Shown here: positions 1-10,249 of the stretch, piece after piece
Layout: every line of letters starts with the position of its first letter
How positions within the stretch are numbered: the first letter of the stretch is position 1
Source: Phoronis australis
Taxonomy: Eukaryota; Phoronida; Phoronidae
NCBI GenBank assembly: GCA_002633005.1
Contig: NMRA01000245.1
Span: 62,001-126,000, forward strand
Reading direction: 5' to 3'
Length of the DNA: 64,000 nt
Notes under the pieces: model-generated
The model's database searches: none
The model's input: the letters and a program-made list of their open reading frames with translations, nothing else
Told to the model about the DNA's origin: nothing
Translations under genes and position numbers: made by a program

Positions 1-905
1 ACAGTCGATTACCCAACCTTGAACCCGCATCATCCTCGTGTCGTCAATCGTCTTTTCCAAACGCCACTTACCTTCAGACTACGATGATTATGTGAAGGGA
101 ACGTCACTGAAAATGTGTCGCTTAATGTGTTTACATCCAATGGAAAATGAATTCATATTTACATCCATGTGTCGCAATTCTAAAAGTGTATTTCTGAATC
201 GTCTGAAATGACATATTGAGGCGTCATTAATTTATGCCGTTGAAACCATCATTTGTATTGTTTTGTGTGGTCAGGGGACATGTCGAGGTCAGGGTAGTGA
301 CCCTGATGAAAAGTTTTGTGTATAGACAACTGATAAAGTTGAAATCATACTTGAGGTTAGAAACATAGTAATGTCTTCTTACATCCCCTAATAGTTCTTT
401 ATTTGATTTTTAATTGCAGATGCAGTCAGTTTTGCTTGGTCAATCATATCCACACCTCTGGGTTTTCCAGTGTTCTACACAACCTGTTTTGACTCGTCAC
501 GTGTTGAGTTTGAATTTTGGTGTGACAAGTTTGTCTTATTGCGTTGAGGTTTAAAACGTACACGAGTTTGAAGTATTGGGAGATTAGTCATTTCTTAAGC
601 AAATTAGAACATTTTTGAATTTTTGGTTCCAAGACTTAACACACAAACTCCCCACAGTATGGACATAGACTTTTGAACACGTACATAAATTTTGCAATTC
701 CATTCGAGTTTGAATTTTCTGTTGTGGAGAACTCTGGTTTCACCTCTGAATGTGGCCAAATTTTGAACATGTCTGGTTAATCGTACTTGGAGATTAAATC
801 CTGCAGCATTTTTAGTTCATTTACTCTGTGTAACATAATTGACATGCCCTGTGACTTTCCTATTGATCAATGCAACTAATAATTATGATGTATTATGTTA
901 TACAG
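1..905. other. SOAT intron, no exon recognised
   Basis: Since the first visible SOAT exon starts inside a codon, this stretch is intronic or holds an unrecognised exon. I looked for the SOAT segment that normally precedes the LDF stretch and did not find it. Confidence 0.5.
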
Positions 906-1060
906 GTTAGGTTTAGACTTTGGTCTGATGACATGGGCCTTTGGTAACCCCTCTTTTGTTATGATGCTGTGGGTCGTCATGACAATGAGCTCGCTTGTCC
1001 TCGTCTACATCCTGTTCACATTTTGGGCCCAGTACAGGCGCATTGGCTGTCAATCACCGA
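906..1060 (+). CDS. SOAT: SOAT exon (first in window)
   Basis: The acceptor is ttatacag at 898-905 and the donor ccga/gtgagt is at 1060/1061. It encodes a hydrophobic segment with [11 protein letters not shown], at the position of the SOAT region after the first luminal loop. It starts with the third base of a split codon, so at least one exon precedes it outside the window or unrecognised in 1-905. Confidence 0.88.
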
Positions 1061-4000
1061 GTGAGTTGCTTGTTGGTCTACATAACTGTTCCAGCAAATC
1101 TAAATTCAAACGAGAAATAGCGAGTGCTTCCAACTTACTGTGTGCAAAACGGACACCTTCGGATATTCTTTATTCCCACACAGCCTGTTCCCACGTACAT
1201 TACTAGACTGGAATCATCTGCCTGAGGAATTAGTGACAGCTCAATCTTCCGAGAGCCTTTTCATCAGGCCTCAAATCGCTGCTGTTCTGATTACTTTACT
1301 CACTCCCTGTTGCCACTATGCCAGTATTGGTTACTGCAACGTAGTGGACAGATTCAGAGCTCTTTTAGTTGTTCAAGAAAACTAGATCTGTGTCAATGAA
1401 TGGTTGAAAATGTTAATTACCAAGTTTGGTCTAAACAAATTTATTTAAAACTGGTGTAGTCTATTTTTAACCAAAAAAATTGTGTCAATGTGTATTACTT
1501 TAGAAATACGTATCTGTCTGTTTCTAATGTCAGTGGCTTTTGTAGTAAGCAGTACTTCTGAATGATGTCAGGTGAAAAGAAAATGCACAAAAAGTATCTG
1601 CCTCCAAGTTCTTAGTCATATCTGTAAGCGTTTTCAATTTACATTGAAAAATATTTGTGAAACAAGGGCCCCTGGTTACGTGTCTGTATTGCTATCTGTC
1701 TAGGGAGGTACTTCAACATAGCAAAGGTTGTCCTCACAAGTGATGGGAGTTTTAGGTGTGAAAGTGGGGGATTGCCATCACCAGAGGGCAGTAGTAGTTG
1801 TCAGTCCTATGTGTCCACCTACCATTGGTTGATGGAAATCTCTTGCATTAACTTGTACTATATGTATCTTTGACAGGTCTGTTCGACTACGCCTGGCTGG
1901 TCGTCTATATCGTCTATCAGATACTATTTATGGTTCTTCCCCTACAAGCCGTGTTCCACTACCAGCTCCCCCCTGTGTCCACTATGATCATCATATGTGA
2001 ACAGGTATGATGTAGTTACTGTGATCCTTAGGGTCTTTAACAGATAAAACTAGGGCCCCGCTTACATGGGCTTATTGTTTGTAAAATCTATGAAGTCCTA
2101 CAAATTTTCACTTGTGTGTACTTATTTATTTATTTATTTATTATTGTGATATTTAAAATGAGGGTGGCCTCTTCAGTGATAGCACTGCTTTCCAAGAGGG
2201 CCCTTATTTAGGGAACTTTTCCTCAGATTAAATATCCCCACTGCTGCTATTTTTGAGCTCCAATATTCAGAGATCCTTCACTTATTATTCTGTTGGAAAA
2301 GGGTGGACAGAGAATTTTGGTACTGTGAAGTGTGTTTAAGTAATATTATTGAAACTGGACTTCACTTTCTGTGCTAGTGTCCTGTTTTTAAACATTTACC
2401 AAGCAATAATCTTCCAGATTTTCTTTTAGAATAAAGCGGTAACGAGAAGATGTTTGATGCTGTGTGTGTAAACCGTGTAGTTGTCAAATAGCCAAATATT
2501 TATTTGTAGCGAGTAAATTTAGACTAAAGAAACTCTCAGAAGCTCCGAATGTTGACTATTATTTTCAAAGTTCTGTCCATTGTTTTAGCGAGTTTTTTGT
2601 GATATTTTGTATTTATTTTTCAAAGGCCGGTGGCCCAGAAATAAAGGCATTATACACAGATTTACGAGTTAAACATTTCTGTGGACCTGCTTGCTCAGAC
2701 ATGCGATTTACGATTTATAAGGATAGAAATATGGAATTATTGTTGTCCATCAGTGGCCTTAATAAGGTGGAAGAAACTGTCTATAAATCACTGAAATGTC
2801 AACATTAACTATTTTGTGTTCTGTTGTTGGTAATATGGTATAGGATTTTCATGTGATATGAAAAGTGAGACTCACCCCTGAGTCATGTTTTTTGATTGAA
2901 ATGGACTTTTCTCTTCTGCTCTTTTATGTCTATTCTATTCTTCATACTTCCAGGTGCGGTATCTTATGAAGTCACATGCGTTTGTCCGAGAAAACATACC
3001 TCGTGTGATGTCATACAAGGTGAAAACAGGTGAGATAAAGGTGGCGGCCTCATCATAGGAAGTGTGCATTGTAATTATCAGTTTTGCTATTTCTCGTGAA
3101 ATTTTTGCTAATAATATTGTGCACACTGCTACCAGCAACATTTGTATAGTATTAATAAGTAATCCTAACTTCATTTGTTCTTCACAATAGAGTCCCTAAC
3201 ACAGATAACACTTAATTTCTAAATACTGTTGGCCATAGCCTTTACACAGGGCATGTGCACTAAACAAAATAGTGCAGGTGGTCTGATACCTTTTGCAGTG
3301 CATCAGAGGTGCGCAGACCTCATGATGGGCCCGTTGCACAAAACACTTGAGCTAAAACTCACGCGAGTCCTGTTATCGATCGACAGGATCTTCAGGAAGG
3401 AAGATTTTAAGTCCGCCTGTGTCTCCTTCAAGAAAACTGACAGATTTTTCCCGTTGTTACCGTACTCTATATGCTTCAGGCAATGTAAGGATGTCGTCCT
3501 GGAGCTCATTCCTTTTCCTGTAAAGTGCATGTGCACTAACGTTAAGTATGTCTTGTTCATTTTATCTTCTATTGTTCAGAGGAAGAGACTGAGACTGAGA
3601 TGTGTCCTGACTTCTCGCGTTACCTCTACTTCCTGTTTGTACCAGCCCTTGTCTACAGAGACACCTATCCACAGTAAGTGTAACAGTCTTTCTGCTTCCT
3701 TCTGTTACACAAACAGATGTGTACATGTGGTCAAATATTGTCATCATGTGCGTCCAAATTATTCCGTACTTTATCGTTAAGCGCTTCATTGTCTCTGTTA
3801 CAGGTCACCATCCATCCGATGGAGTTACGTTGTGAAGAACTTCATGAATGTGATTGGCTGTGTGTTCTATATGTACTTTATTATTGAACGGTTCGTCGTT
3901 CCCGTCTTCCATAACTTCAACTCGGAACACGTGACCCCCAAAGAGTTCCTCAAGTCTGTGTTTGGCTGCATGATGCCAGGCACGCTCTGTCTGCTGATTG

Positions 4001-7000
4001 GTGAGTTGGAGGGTATGATTTAAGGCTCGCACTTAGCTGCGTTTTACTCTGGTTTATCCTGAGACTGGAAGACATTGGTGTGAGATTGTTTATGAATATG
4101 TGGAATTGTTGAACTTCTCGGAAGCTGGGTCGGTTGTAGTTGGATTTGTGCAGATTGTTTAGTCCTTAGACAAATAACTTGATTAAGGTTAGCTCGTGAC
4201 TTCGTGTTAGAGATTCACATCTTCATTGAATGTCAGAAACTTGCGCACAAAAAACTTAGCGTCTGTGTAGTGCTTCAGTAATCGACCTATCATCAGGATT
4301 TTGAGTGATGGCTTAACTGACCAATCAGAACGGTGCATGCTTGACACACCTTTGTTACCAAGCTGCCATTTTACCCGGGTAAAACTTATTGTTTGTTTGT
4401 CGACATTTTCCAAGGGGGCGGAGCTTGCGATAGGTCAATTTACAATATGTTAACTTCTATGTTTGACAAGTGGTAACACGTTTAAAATGTTTAGTTTCTG
4501 GAAAATGCTTGTCAGATGAAAAAAATCGATTTTGACCATCAGTTGAAAATGGACGATGGGCTTTTGAAGATGTTTGCAGTCCATTTATTGTTTAGTTTAT
4601 TGGCCTGTTGATTGCAAGCAGTTTGGCCATCGGTAATCTCATGTTAGCGTTAAAAAAGTAATTGCACGTGGTCTAGCACACGTGGTAGCAGATGTGCGCA
4701 GGTCTGGCACACGTGGTAGCAGATGTGCGCAGATCTGGCACACGTGGTAGCAGACGTGCACAAGTCTGGCCCAGGTGTTAGCAGACGTGTGCAGGTCTGG
4801 CGCACATGGTAGCAGACGTGCGCAGGTCTGGCACACGTGGTAGCAGACGTGCGCAGGTCTGGCACACGTGGTAGCAGATGTGCGCAGGTCTGGCACACGT
4901 GGTAGCAGACGTGCGCAGGTCGCTCACGTTGGTCTCGTTGCACTAATCCGCCAAAAATATTTTTATGCTTTATTAATATGTAGTTAAAACCGAGCAGAGG
5001 AACTAATGACTTGACTCAAGGGTGTAGTAGTGTGCCCCAGTGGGACTCGAACCCATGACCTTGAGTAAAGGAAGCGGACACTGATCTTACCTATTCACAC
5101 TGCCTCCCCTCTTTGTTGGGTATCTCTAATTTTATGTTGATGTTCCTTTGTTGGGTATCTGTAATTTTATGTTGATGTTCCTTTGTTGGGTATCTGTAAT
5201 GTTATGTTGATGTTCCTTTGTTGGTTATCAGTAATTTTATGTTGATGTTCCTTTGTAGGTTTCTTTGCTGTCCTTCATTCCTGGATGAATGCGTTTGCAG
5301 AGATGTTACAGTTTGGAGATCGCATGTTTTACAGGGTAACACAGCAGTTTATTGTATGTAGTTTGTAAGAATGTTGTAATTGAGGAAACCACAGACGCTT
5401 GTGAGCTCAATATGGTGAAATACTTTACAAAACTAACTTTCCAAGGGTGTCCTAGTAATGTCGTTTTTTTCTGAAACAGTGTTTTGCTTTTCCACTTTAT
5501 CCTTTGGTTTTCATAATAAGCAACTTTTTGAGTTTTTTCTTAAATATCCTAAAAGTCCTATTGTCACTGCACAAGGCAGAACAGGGGATGAAAATACTCA
5601 ACAATCTTGCTAGATGTCTGTTTACTGCACGTCATGATGTGTAGACAGCTTGTAGGTATTCTACAAAGAATCAAAATAACGAGACTAAGACTAAAGTAAA
5701 CTAAGCATAAAGACAAAACATACAAAAAGGCTTTTACAACAAAGACTATTACTGAATACACAAGCCTAATACAATGCAATGTACTGTAGATGAAACAACA
5801 ACAAAACATATTAGATTATCAAATAAAGCAGAAAAACTTACATCAATTGTCCCCATAACTTGAACTTGGAACCTTGCATACCAATGACCATAACGTGCTC
5901 ACACTGAGAAAACAAGGTCTACCCTGAATGGACTGCATGAGTAGACCATGGGACAGTCTGTAAACAGGGCACACAGAAAGCAGTAGAACAGACAATACAG
6001 GGTGAACACAAAACCATCATCTGCAGCAATCCCTCAGTCATGCAAACCTGGAACATTTCAAAATCAATTCCTAACAGGGTTTTAGGGAACAGCGGATAAA
6101 GCACATTTTGTGCATCGTTTCGTATGAATCTGAAAAGCCATTTCTAAGATACAACATTCAGAAGTTAGCTAAATTCAAACATTTCTTCTAAGATCCTACA
6201 TATTCTTCAGACATTTTAAAAAACCTGTACCCTGTCTTGATTCATGTTTTGAAATCTAGTTTGCTTGTTCCAGGATTGGTGGAACTCTACTTCTTTCTCT
6301 AACTACTACAGGACGTGGAACGTTGTTGTGCATGACTGGCTCTACACCTACGTCTACAAGGACACATGTCGAGTACTACTTCACTTCATTTAGTCCTGCT
6401 TCCAATTGTCAATGAATTGAAAAGAGGGTGCTCTCTTGCTTATTATGCGCCCGTATATACTTATCTGGGCGTATGTTGTTGTCGTGTCTGGCTGTGCATC
6501 TGGTGCCGGCTGCTTTATCTTTTTAACCCCTTGCAGAATCTTAATGAGTTTTGGCAGATGTGTTTCCCGACAACGGATGACAAGTTCCAGACCAGCCCGA
6601 CTACCGCAACGCCCCCTAGTAGCAATTTACTTTATTACAATTGCCTCTGTAGTTTTGGAGCTCTTAGATGAATTTTCATGGAATTGGCAAATTTATTTCT
6701 ATTCAGGAGACGACGGTGCCTTGTGGACAAACTCGATGAATTCTGTGTCACCTAATGGGCATTTTTTTGGTCACCTCTCTATCTGCCAAACCGTGTGTTT
6801 GTGTAATGTGTGTGTATGCGTGCGTGTACGTGTGTTTGTGTGTGTGTTTGTGTGTGTGTTTGTGTTTGTGTGTGTGTTTGTGTGTGTGTGTGTTTGTGTG
6901 TGTGTGAAGGATCAATATGAGAATTGACAGTTGTTTCTGCTGACATTGATTTTTCGGTGGTTCTGACTACTGTAGCAATTTTGTTTGTTTTTGCGTCCAC

Positions 7001-9923
7001 AATTGTACGTCTTTCATTCCTTGCTGAATCTTTTCTTGTTTTCCTATGAATATGATAAGAGGTGATGATGACTTTTGGATGTATCTGACTACCAATATGT
7101 AGGTAATCTTATTGTTTTACGTTTGCCTCTGTATCTTCAGAGTTCCTTGGCTGATTTTCATGAAATTTCGCAGATAGGTGTCTACTATGAAGACCATAAT
7201 GCCTTTCCATTTTCAGATGGCTTTGACATATTTTTCACCACTTTGTGCCTACTTTTATCTTTAGTCTTGTTGTTTTGGTCCGCCTCTCACTCACCCTCTC
7301 CCTCTCTCTGTTTGTCCACTTAACCATTCAAATGATCATTATGAAAATTGGCAGACACCTGCCGACACCAGCGACATTGATTTTGGGATGAGTCAGACTG
7401 CTGTGGTGCCCCTTAGTGACATTTTTTATCTGCGCCTATGTCTCCCTAACCCCTTGCAGGATCTCTGTGAAATTTGGCGAGTGTGTTCCTGTGACTTTTT
7501 CTTTATGTATGGACTGCCAACTTCACATTTTCAAATGGTTTTGACATATCTCGCACCATCTAGTGGCCATTTTCATGATTCAAACAAATGATAATGAGAT
7601 GCGATGCAGTCGTTGGCACATTTCAGTGCACTCTTGTTTGTCATTTCTCTTGGTTTAAAGATGGACGACATTCCTCTCTGATCTAGTGTACTTTAGTAAG
7701 GTCAGTATCTGGTGAGAAAGATAGCGTCTTTGGTGAGAAAGCTACTTTTTTGGTGAGAAATGTAAGTGTCTTTGGTGAGCAAGCTAGTGTCTGGTGAGAT
7801 CACACTAGCGGCCACCAGATATTACCATGTAAGTGGAACATGGCATGGATGTAAGTGGAACAAGGCATGGCATTATCCTTCCCTTGGGAATGACTAGCGT
7901 TGCTGATCACACTTGTGAGTTACTTAGTTTAGAAATCGCATTTATCAAAATTTACGTCTCTTAAGGGTGAGAGGTGTGCCAATTACTTTCCATTTTAAAA
8001 TGACAAAAATAAAGTGGGGAATGAATTGGGAAGATGCTTATTTCAAAACTGGTCAAACAACATGAAATGGAAGACGTTAGATCTCTTGCTTATCTTCCTC
8101 TATTAGTTGAAAACTCTTGGCATACTAATTCACAATAAAGCTGAGCGGCCCTTATCGAACACAAATGACGACTTGTACACTAGAGTTGTGCTGAAAAAAT
8201 AATTGAACTGGTTTTTTTGTTAATGCACAGTGTATCTCGCATGTCAGATTTATGCTTAACTCGTACAAAAGTTCAGCATTACAGTTGTTGTTGTTCATAC
8301 ACTTGGACCTTCAGACAAACCCGATTTTACATTTCTCGGATAAACTCTCTCAGTCCTGTTGCATCCGACTAATGTGAGTTTTACTGCAATTTCGTGCCCT
8401 TTGACCTCGTGTTACCATAGTTTCTTGATTCCCTTTAGCTGCTGAAGGTCAAGAACCGTGGTGTGGCCATGCTGTTGGTGTTCCTGTTGTCAGCAGTCTT
8501 CCATGAGTACATCCTTTGTGCCTCCATGGGTTTCTTCTACCCCGTTCTCTTGGTTATGTTCGTTGGCGCTGGCTGTAAGTACATCACTATAACGGAGCTG
8601 TTCTCACACTATCCAGAAATGAGGTTCTGTTAAGAATAAGAGTTAAGAATGATGTACAGTTGCTTAAGTAGAACTTTGCTTGTATTAGATTTAAATGGAA
8701 AGTGAATGGCATTTCATATGTTCAGTCTAATGATTGAAGTTATGAATTGTTCTGAAATTATGGTCTGCCAGGCTTCTATTGATCATTGAGAACAGTAAAT
8801 GTGATACTTCAGTTGTTTTCAAATCTCACTGAGATCTCGAACTGGTAGAAATGTCAAGATTTGAAGGCAAAAAAATTGAAATTCGAAGCTCCAAAGTGTT
8901 TAACTGCAACATGTAAATTTGTGCACTTCTGATGTTATTGTTTAATGCAACAACATTATTATATCCATCTTGCCATGGTATTGTTTAATGCAACAGCATT
9001 GTTGTATCCATCTTGCCATGGTATTGTTTAATACAACAACATTATTGTATCCATCTTGCCATGGTATTGTTTAATACATCAACATTATTGTGTCCATCTT
9101 GCCATGGTATTGTTTAATACAACAACATTATTGTGTCCATCTTGCCATGGTATTGTTTAATACAACAACATTATTGTATCCATCTTGCCATGCGATCACT
9201 CATCCACATTCGCATTTTTTTCAGTCGGGTTTATCTTTCTCACCAAGAAAGGCGTGTCACGAAGTTGGAATGTGTTCATGTGGGTCGCGTTGTTCATTGG
9301 TAATGGCTTGCTAATGTGTCTCTATAGTATGGAGTGGTACGCACGGAGAAACTGTAAATATACCACGGTAAGACAGCTTATGTTCACTTGGCTGGCATTG
9401 CTAATTGGTACAGCTTTTTCATGTGTTGCTATGGTCAGGGAAAATGTACACCTGTAATTAAACGAGCAGTGTCCAACAGAGAGGTGTGTATAGACAGCGT
9501 CTCTGTCATTCAGCTGCTCTGGTAAGAAAACTGAAGTGACCAAATGTCCCAAGGCCTGTTCCAAGAAACTGACTTAAGTTCATTTTTGACTTAAGTCTAG
9601 TATTTATCTCAACTTCCAAACTTTGAAAGATTCACATCCGGTTAGTAAGTCGAACTTAAAACAAAACTTAAGTCAAACACTTAAATGTCAAATTTATGAT
9701 CCCTGTATATCTTAGCTAAGTCAGTTTTCTTGGAATGGGCCTCTGGCCTCAAGCATTCATTTTGTACAGCTGTGTTAAGTCCTCTCCATTCATTGTACCC
9801 CATCTTCAAACTGTGTCCACGAATTTCTTGATAATCAAACTTCCCGTTCTCTTTCAGGACTCGTTTTTAGACTACTTGATACCTCGTTCTTGGTTCTGCG
9901 TAGAACATTTCAGCATAATATAG
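906..9923 (+). CDS. SOAT: Sterol O-acyltransferase (SOAT/ACAT-like), 3' part, ten coding exons
   Basis: Joined exons 906-1060, 1877-2004, 2954-3029, 3580-3673, 3804-4000, 5259-5335, 6274-6372, 8439-8574, 9225-9367 and 9858-9923 give one open frame of 389 residues plus a split first codon, ending in TAG at 9921-9923. The product matches the C-terminal two thirds of animal SOAT, which is about 550 residues. It is an ER multi-pass membrane enzyme that esterifies sterols with fatty acyl-CoA. Visible hallmarks are the FYRDWWN motif (family FYxDWWN, split between exons 6 and 7 of this list), the membrane-embedded catalytic histidine in VFHEY (codon 8502-8504), several hydrophobic segments, and a tail of PRSW type. 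The N-terminal cytosolic region and the first membrane segments are not in the window. SOAT1 and SOAT2 are vertebrate paralogues, so I give only the general symbol. Very sure of the family; exon ends rest on phase and splice consensus. Confidence 0.95.
1090..1280 (+). mobile_element. Fragment of a LINE reverse-transcriptase C-terminus
   Basis: In a SOAT intron. The frame from 1140 reads [20 protein letters not shown] and then [11 protein letters not shown], which resembles the SFFPRTxxxWNxLP tail common at the end of non-LTR retrotransposon ORF2 proteins. No catalytic RT motif is nearby, so it is a dead 3' remnant. Family not assigned. Confidence 0.45.
1877..2004 (+). CDS. SOAT: SOAT exon
   Basis: Acceptor tttgacag, donor acag/gtatga. 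It encodes [14 protein letters not shown] followed by [13 protein letters not shown], the membrane helix and the conserved LPP-x-S...I-I-x-EQ stretch of SOAT. It completes an AGT serine codon with the previous exon and ends in phase 0. Confidence 0.92.
2125..2150. repeat. TTTA microsatellite
   Basis: About five TTTA units in a SOAT intron. Confidence 0.7.
2954..3029 (+). CDS. SOAT: SOAT exon
   Basis: Acceptor cttccag, donor acag/gtgaga. It encodes [18 protein letters not shown], the most conserved cytosolic stretch before the catalytic half of SOAT. Seventy-six bases, ending one base into a codon. Confidence 0.93.
3580..3673 (+). CDS. SOAT: SOAT exon
   Basis: Acceptor attgttcag, donor ccaca/gtaagt. 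It encodes an acidic linker (EEETETE) followed by [17 protein letters not shown], a conserved SOAT membrane segment. Phase fits both neighbours. Confidence 0.93.
3804..4000 (+). CDS. SOAT: SOAT exon
   Basis: Acceptor ctgttacag, donor attg/gtgagt. It encodes [10 protein letters not shown], then a membrane helix ([14 protein letters not shown]) and the start of the next ([11 protein letters not shown]). Longest internal exon of the gene seen here (197 bp). Confidence 0.93.
4658..5110 (-). mobile_element. tRNA-derived SINE with internal 31-bp repeats, copy 1
   Basis: On the - strand it starts near 5110 with a tRNA-like head. A Pol III B box (GGGTTCGAGTCCC) lies at about 5040-5052, with an A-box-like stretch upstream. 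A body follows, then an array of 31-bp units and a 3' end at caattactttttt. The same order of parts recurs at 50172-50407, which shows that this is one dispersed element. It lies in the SOAT intron before exon 5259-5335. The family name is unknown to me. Confidence 0.7.
4671..4922. repeat. 31-bp minisatellite inside the SINE
   Basis: About eight units of 31 bp of the form gtctggcacacgtggtagca plus eleven bases. Most units carry CACGTG. The other copy of this SINE has only one or two units, so the array has expanded here. Confidence 0.9.
5111..5258 (+). repeat. 35-bp minisatellite ending in a SOAT 3' splice site
   Basis: Four 35-bp units start at 5111, 5146, 5181 and 5216. Each contains ctttgttgggtatc and ends in tgttgatgttc. 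The fifth unit start is ctttgtag, which is the acceptor of SOAT exon 5259-5335. Confidence 0.9.
5259..5335 (+). CDS. SOAT: SOAT exon with first half of the FYxDWWN motif
   Basis: It encodes [20 protein letters not shown] and then RMFYR. The acceptor ctttgtag sits at the end of a 35-bp minisatellite whose unit starts with a very similar string. Donor acagg/gtaaca; ends in phase 0 after the Arg of FYR. Confidence 0.93.
6274..6372 (+). CDS. SOAT: SOAT exon with DWWN motif
   Basis: Acceptor cttgttccag. It starts [20 protein letters not shown] and continues [10 protein letters not shown]. The 3' end is placed at 6372 because GT at 6373 restores phase with the next exon and gives the same number of residues as human SOAT1 between YKD and the catalytic helix. 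The donor (cga/gtacta) is weak, so this boundary is the least certain in the gene. Confidence 0.85.
6525..7590 (-). repeat. Decayed copy of the 452-bp repeat family
   Basis: It fills the SOAT intron 6373-8438 in part. Read on the - strand it matches the array at 25840-27430: the gatgatgacttttgg block, the cctctgtatcttca block and the gattttcatgaaattt block appear in the same order. Two CTCF-like cores survive, at 6610-6623 and 7554-7568; others are mutated. Confidence 0.7.
6786..6907. repeat. TG/CA microsatellite
   Basis: About 120 bp of TG with interspersed TTTG, inside the decayed repeat of the SOAT intron. Confidence 0.9.
7690..7800. repeat. Degenerate short tandem repeat
   Basis: Four or five copies of tttggtgagaaagcta-like units of 20-30 bp in the SOAT intron. 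Confidence 0.6.
8439..8574 (+). CDS. SOAT: SOAT exon with catalytic histidine
   Basis: Acceptor tccctttag, donor ggct/gtaagt. It encodes [19 protein letters not shown]. The His codon at 8502-8504 matches the active-site His of the MBOAT fold. The exon continues into [11 protein letters not shown], the next membrane helix. Confidence 0.94.
8935..9192 (+). repeat. 43-bp minisatellite upstream of a SOAT exon
   Basis: ccatcttgccatggtat recurs at 8965, 9008, 9051, 9094, 9137 and 9180, an exact 43-bp period. The last unit is cut short about 30 bp before the acceptor of exon 9225-9367. Confidence 0.92.
9225..9367 (+). CDS. SOAT: SOAT exon
   Basis: Acceptor ttttttcag, donor cacg/gtaaga. It encodes [19 protein letters not shown] and [11 protein letters not shown], the last membrane helix and the conserved EWYAR motif. 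A 43-bp minisatellite ends about 30 bp upstream. Confidence 0.94.
9553..9741. mobile_element. Small palindromic element (MITE-like)
   Basis: The left end ggcctgttccaagaaactga and the right end (reversed) ggcccattccaagaaaactg are inverted copies bounding about 190 bp in the last SOAT intron. No coding capacity. Confidence 0.65.
9858..9923 (+). CDS. SOAT: SOAT terminal coding exon
   Basis: Acceptor ctctttcag. It encodes [18 protein letters not shown] and ends with a TAG stop. The FLDY...PRSW pattern is the normal C-terminus of the family. Confidence 0.93.
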   Translation, partial: DSFLDYLIPRSWFCVEHFSII

Positions 9924-10243
9924 GAGAACAAAGAACCCAGAAATCAATGCAACACAAAAATGCTGACCTGCAGCACTTGGAAGTAACAGGCAGAGGATGT
10001 GCTGTCCTGGGATTAAAGGTCAAGTCACGTATTCTTGGGATCTGAATTTAAATTTCCGTTGTTCGAAGTTTGACAACATCTTATGCCTTGCACTTGCCTA
10101 CTACAGTCTAGTCAGGTTTTCCTACAGGAGATGCAACTAAACAATGCAAAGAAACGGAAATTCACGAGTCAAAAAGGTGCAAAATTTTTGTGTGTTGTAT
10201 TTAGTTATATTCTTTTGTTATTGGTTTCAAATGTTACCAAGAG

Positions 10244-10249
10244 AATAAA
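10244..10249 (+). terminator. Candidate SOAT polyadenylation signal
   Basis: A canonical AATAAA lies about 320 bases after the SOAT stop and is the first good candidate. A second AATAAA at 11833-11838 could give a longer 3' UTR. Confidence 0.5.

Noticed and set aside
3229-3780. 183-residue open frame on the + strand
   Set aside because: It overlaps a SOAT exon in a different frame and reads through two introns; no family resemblance.
4639-4943. Repetitive Cys-rich open frames on the - strand
   Set aside because: Translation of the 31-bp minisatellite in the SINE, open only because the unit lacks stops.
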